The position numbers and the translations under genes are program-made. From positions 2,914,001-2,978,000 of the forward strand of contig NC_008825.1 of assembly GCF_000015725.1 (NCBI RefSeq): a stretch of DNA of 64,000 bases, read 5' to 3'. Position 1 is the first letter of the stretch; each line of letters starts with the position of its first letter. Positions 62,655-64,000 of this stretch are shown piece after piece. Under the pieces are notes generated by a model. It ran no database searches, was not told where the DNA came from, and saw nothing but the letters and a program-made list of their open reading frames with translations. This DNA is from Methylibium petroleiphilum PM1 (lineage in GTDB: Bacteria > Pseudomonadota > Gammaproteobacteria > Burkholderiales > Burkholderiaceae_C).

Positions 62655-63692
62655 TCACAGGCGGTCGGACACGCCCACGCGCACCGGCGGCACCGGTCCG
62701 CGGACTTCGGCCGGCCGCACGATACCTGCCACGGCATGGCTGCGATCGGCCGTGTCACGCGGTGTGGCCGCGGCCAGCGGCCGACCATCCCGGCCGACGA
62801 GACTGGCCACGACCGGCTCGTTCGCCTTGACGCCGCGCCGCGTGACGACGGCCACCTCACCGCTGGCCAGCTTGACGTAGCTGCCGGGCGGATACATGCC
62901 GAGCGACTTGATGACGGCCGAACCCACCACATCGGGCCGCCCGTCCGGCCCCAGGCAGGCCGCACGCGCTGCCAGGGTGGCCGGCATCCCGGCCCGGAAT
63001 CGGCGCGAACTCATCTTGGCGGTGAAGACATCGACGCGACGCACCACGCTGGCCAGGCGCTGGGTCGGGCTAAGCGCCGCGAAGCCGGTCTCCGGCGGCG
63101 GATCGGTGTGGTGCAGTTCGACGATCTCGAGCCAGACCGGATCCTGCACACCGACCTGCCGCAGCAACTGGGCACCGGCCTGCGCATGACCGTCGATGAC
63201 GCGCCGCTGGTCCAGCGTCGGAGTGCGCTCGCGATGGATCAGCTCGTTCTGCAGCTCCATCATGCTGAGGTTCATTGTCAGCGTCGCGAGCGCGGCGGAT
63301 TGGCGCTCGGCATCCCCGACGTTCAGATGGTGGAGGCACAGGTCGACCACCACCGCGCAGAACAGCGCGTGCTGGCTGCTGTAGTGATCCTGCACCCGCT
63401 GCGCGCTCTGCACCTGCAGGTAGAGCGCCATGTCGGCGTCGCGCTCGACCAGTGCCCGGATGCGCCGGCCGACTCCATCGATCAGCGAGACCCACGCCCC
63501 TTCCTGGCTAGGCGCCCGTAACAGCGTGAGCAACTGGTGGTGGATCGCGGTCAGGTCGGACGGCAGGGCTGCCTGCGAAGGGGACACTAGGTCGTCGCCG
63601 GCTGCCGCACTGGGCTCGGAAGGCTCCGGGTAAGAGGTCAGCGAGTTCAATCGGGGAATCTCCGGTGTGTCACGCTCAGCGTCCACCCGCAA
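62655..63692 (-). CDS. Degenerate HD-GYP domain protein
   Basis: About 345 residues. The start is uncertain: the frame opens at TTG 63692 and GTG 63686 is in frame; no ATG lies close. The sequence aligns with HD-GYP cyclic-di-GMP phosphodiesterases: the first helix [37 protein letters not shown] and IVELHHTD are in order. However, the HD dyad position reads TMNLSMMEL where HDIGM is expected, and the GYP motif after HHTD is absent (PPPETGF). The C-terminal [21 protein letters not shown] remains typical. Catalysis is unlikely; it may be a sensory or scaffold protein. It lies just downstream of psd on the same strand. Confidence 0.75.
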   Translation of the reverse strand: MRVDAERDTPEIPRLNSLTSYPEPSEPSAAAGDDLVSPSQAALPSDLTAIHHQLLTLLRAPSQEGAWVSLIDGVGRRIRALVERDADMALYLQVQSAQRVQDHYSSQHALFCAVVVDLCLHHLNVGDAERQSAALATLTMNLSMMELQNELIHRERTPTLDQRRVIDGHAQAGAQLLRQVGVQDPVWLEIVELHHTDPPPETGFAALSPTQRLASVVRRVDVFTAKMSSRRFRAGMPATLAARAACLGPDGRPDVVGSAVIKSLGMYPPGSYVKLASGEVAVVTRRGVKANEPVVASLVGRDGRPLAAATPRDTADRSHAVAGIVRPAEVRGPVPPVRVGVSDRL

Positions 63693-63737
63693 ATGTAACC
63701 GTGCCGATCACTCGTACATCAGTCGAACCTCATTCCC

Positions 63738-64000
63738 CTACAGAAGCGGAGCGAACGCCATCGCCTCGCCCAGGCGCACTGCCCGTCCGGGCTCCCAGCC
63801 CGGATCGAAGCGGACCGAACCCTGCGGAAACAGTGCCACGACGGTCGACCCCAGCAGGAACCGCCCCATCTCCTCACCCTGCCGCAGCCGCAGTTCGCGG
63901 TCGGCATAGCGCCACTCGCGCAGCCGGCCGCTGCGCGGGGGATTCACCTGGCCGTGCCAGACCGTGGCCATGCTGCCGACGATGGTCGCCCCCACGAGCA
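63738..64000 (-). CDS. psd: Phosphatidylserine decarboxylase, 3' part (partial)
   Basis: The C-terminal 87 codons; the gene runs off the right edge. VGATIVGSMATVWHG and the autocatalytic LGST in MGRFLLGSTVVALFPQG, where cleavage generates the pyruvoyl group of the alpha chain, identify PSD. It decarboxylates phosphatidylserine to phosphatidylethanolamine at the inner membrane. The usual C-terminal strand (VRFDPGWEPGRAVRLGEAMAF) is complete. It would be transcribed leftwards into the HD-GYP-like gene 45 bp later. Confidence 0.92.
   Translation of the reverse strand, partial: LVGATIVGSMATVWHGQVNPPRSGRLREWRYADRELRLRQGEEMGRFLLGSTVVALFPQGSVRFDPGWEPGRAVRLGEAMAFAPLL

Overview
This is GC-rich chromosomal DNA that reads like a Burkholderiales betaproteobacterium of the Rubrivivax/Leptothrix type. 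That placement is an inference from family content: the secA–M23 peptidase–dciA neighbourhood, a DUF3683 flavoprotein, a PPi-dependent phosphofructokinase, a red-type (form IC) RuBisCO operon and a remnant of a bacteriochlorophyll gene. No 16S or marker search was possible. Coding density is high and no gene-free stretch exceeds 300 bases.

Layout. 1-5.1 kb: the 5' part of a large FAD oxidoreductase (minus strand), a glycerophosphodiester phosphodiesterase, and a receiver/GAF histidine kinase gene broken by an IS1182-type element. The element has 16-bp inverted ends and sits inside a 4-bp target duplication. The kinase also carries a separate one-base frameshift. 5.1-16.5 kb: housekeeping genes (argJ, secA, M23 peptidase, dciA-like, lolD-lolC/E, TraB/GumN protein, a phosphoglycerate-mutase-like protein, recJ). 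16.6-27.4 kb: two tandem PQQ-type sugar dehydrogenases, a QseBC-like two-component pair, the rnm-yciO pair, an acyltransferase/SGNH membrane protein, ridA-plsY, ybaK and a 2OG-Fe oxygenase.

27.5-37.2 kb is a lipopolysaccharide/O-glycan block: msbA, a heptosyltransferase-like GT9, two GT4s, a sugar aminotransferase with its acetyltransferase, GT2s and a DUF6492-like protein. 37.3-44.8 kb: an alpha/beta hydrolase, prfB with its programmed +1 frameshift, pepN, a first fructose-1,6-bisphosphatase, PPi-phosphofructokinase and tRNA-Thr(CGU). 44.8-48.2 kb: a small membrane protein, tspO and a bchP gene that has lost its N-terminal FAD-binding segment where it abuts an Aer-type chemoreceptor gene.

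48.4-62.1 kb is a complete Calvin-Benson-Bassham operon: divergent cbbR, then cbbL-S-X-Y-E-Z-F-P-T-G-K-A. It covers carbon fixation (RuBisCO, phosphoribulokinase), substrate regeneration (transketolase, epimerase, FBPase, aldolase, GAPDH, PGK) and metabolite or enzyme repair (CbbX activase, CbbY and CbbZ phosphatases). It ends in a strong stem-loop terminator. The window closes on the minus strand with creA, a degenerate HD-GYP protein and the 3' end of psd.

The most interesting items are the truncated bchP next to a full cbb operon (a possible trace of lost or rearranged photosynthesis genes), the exactly reconstructable IS insertion, and several genes whose -10-like element lies 5-7 nt from the start codon (candidate leaderless transcripts). 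I did not find a clearly new multi-gene system.
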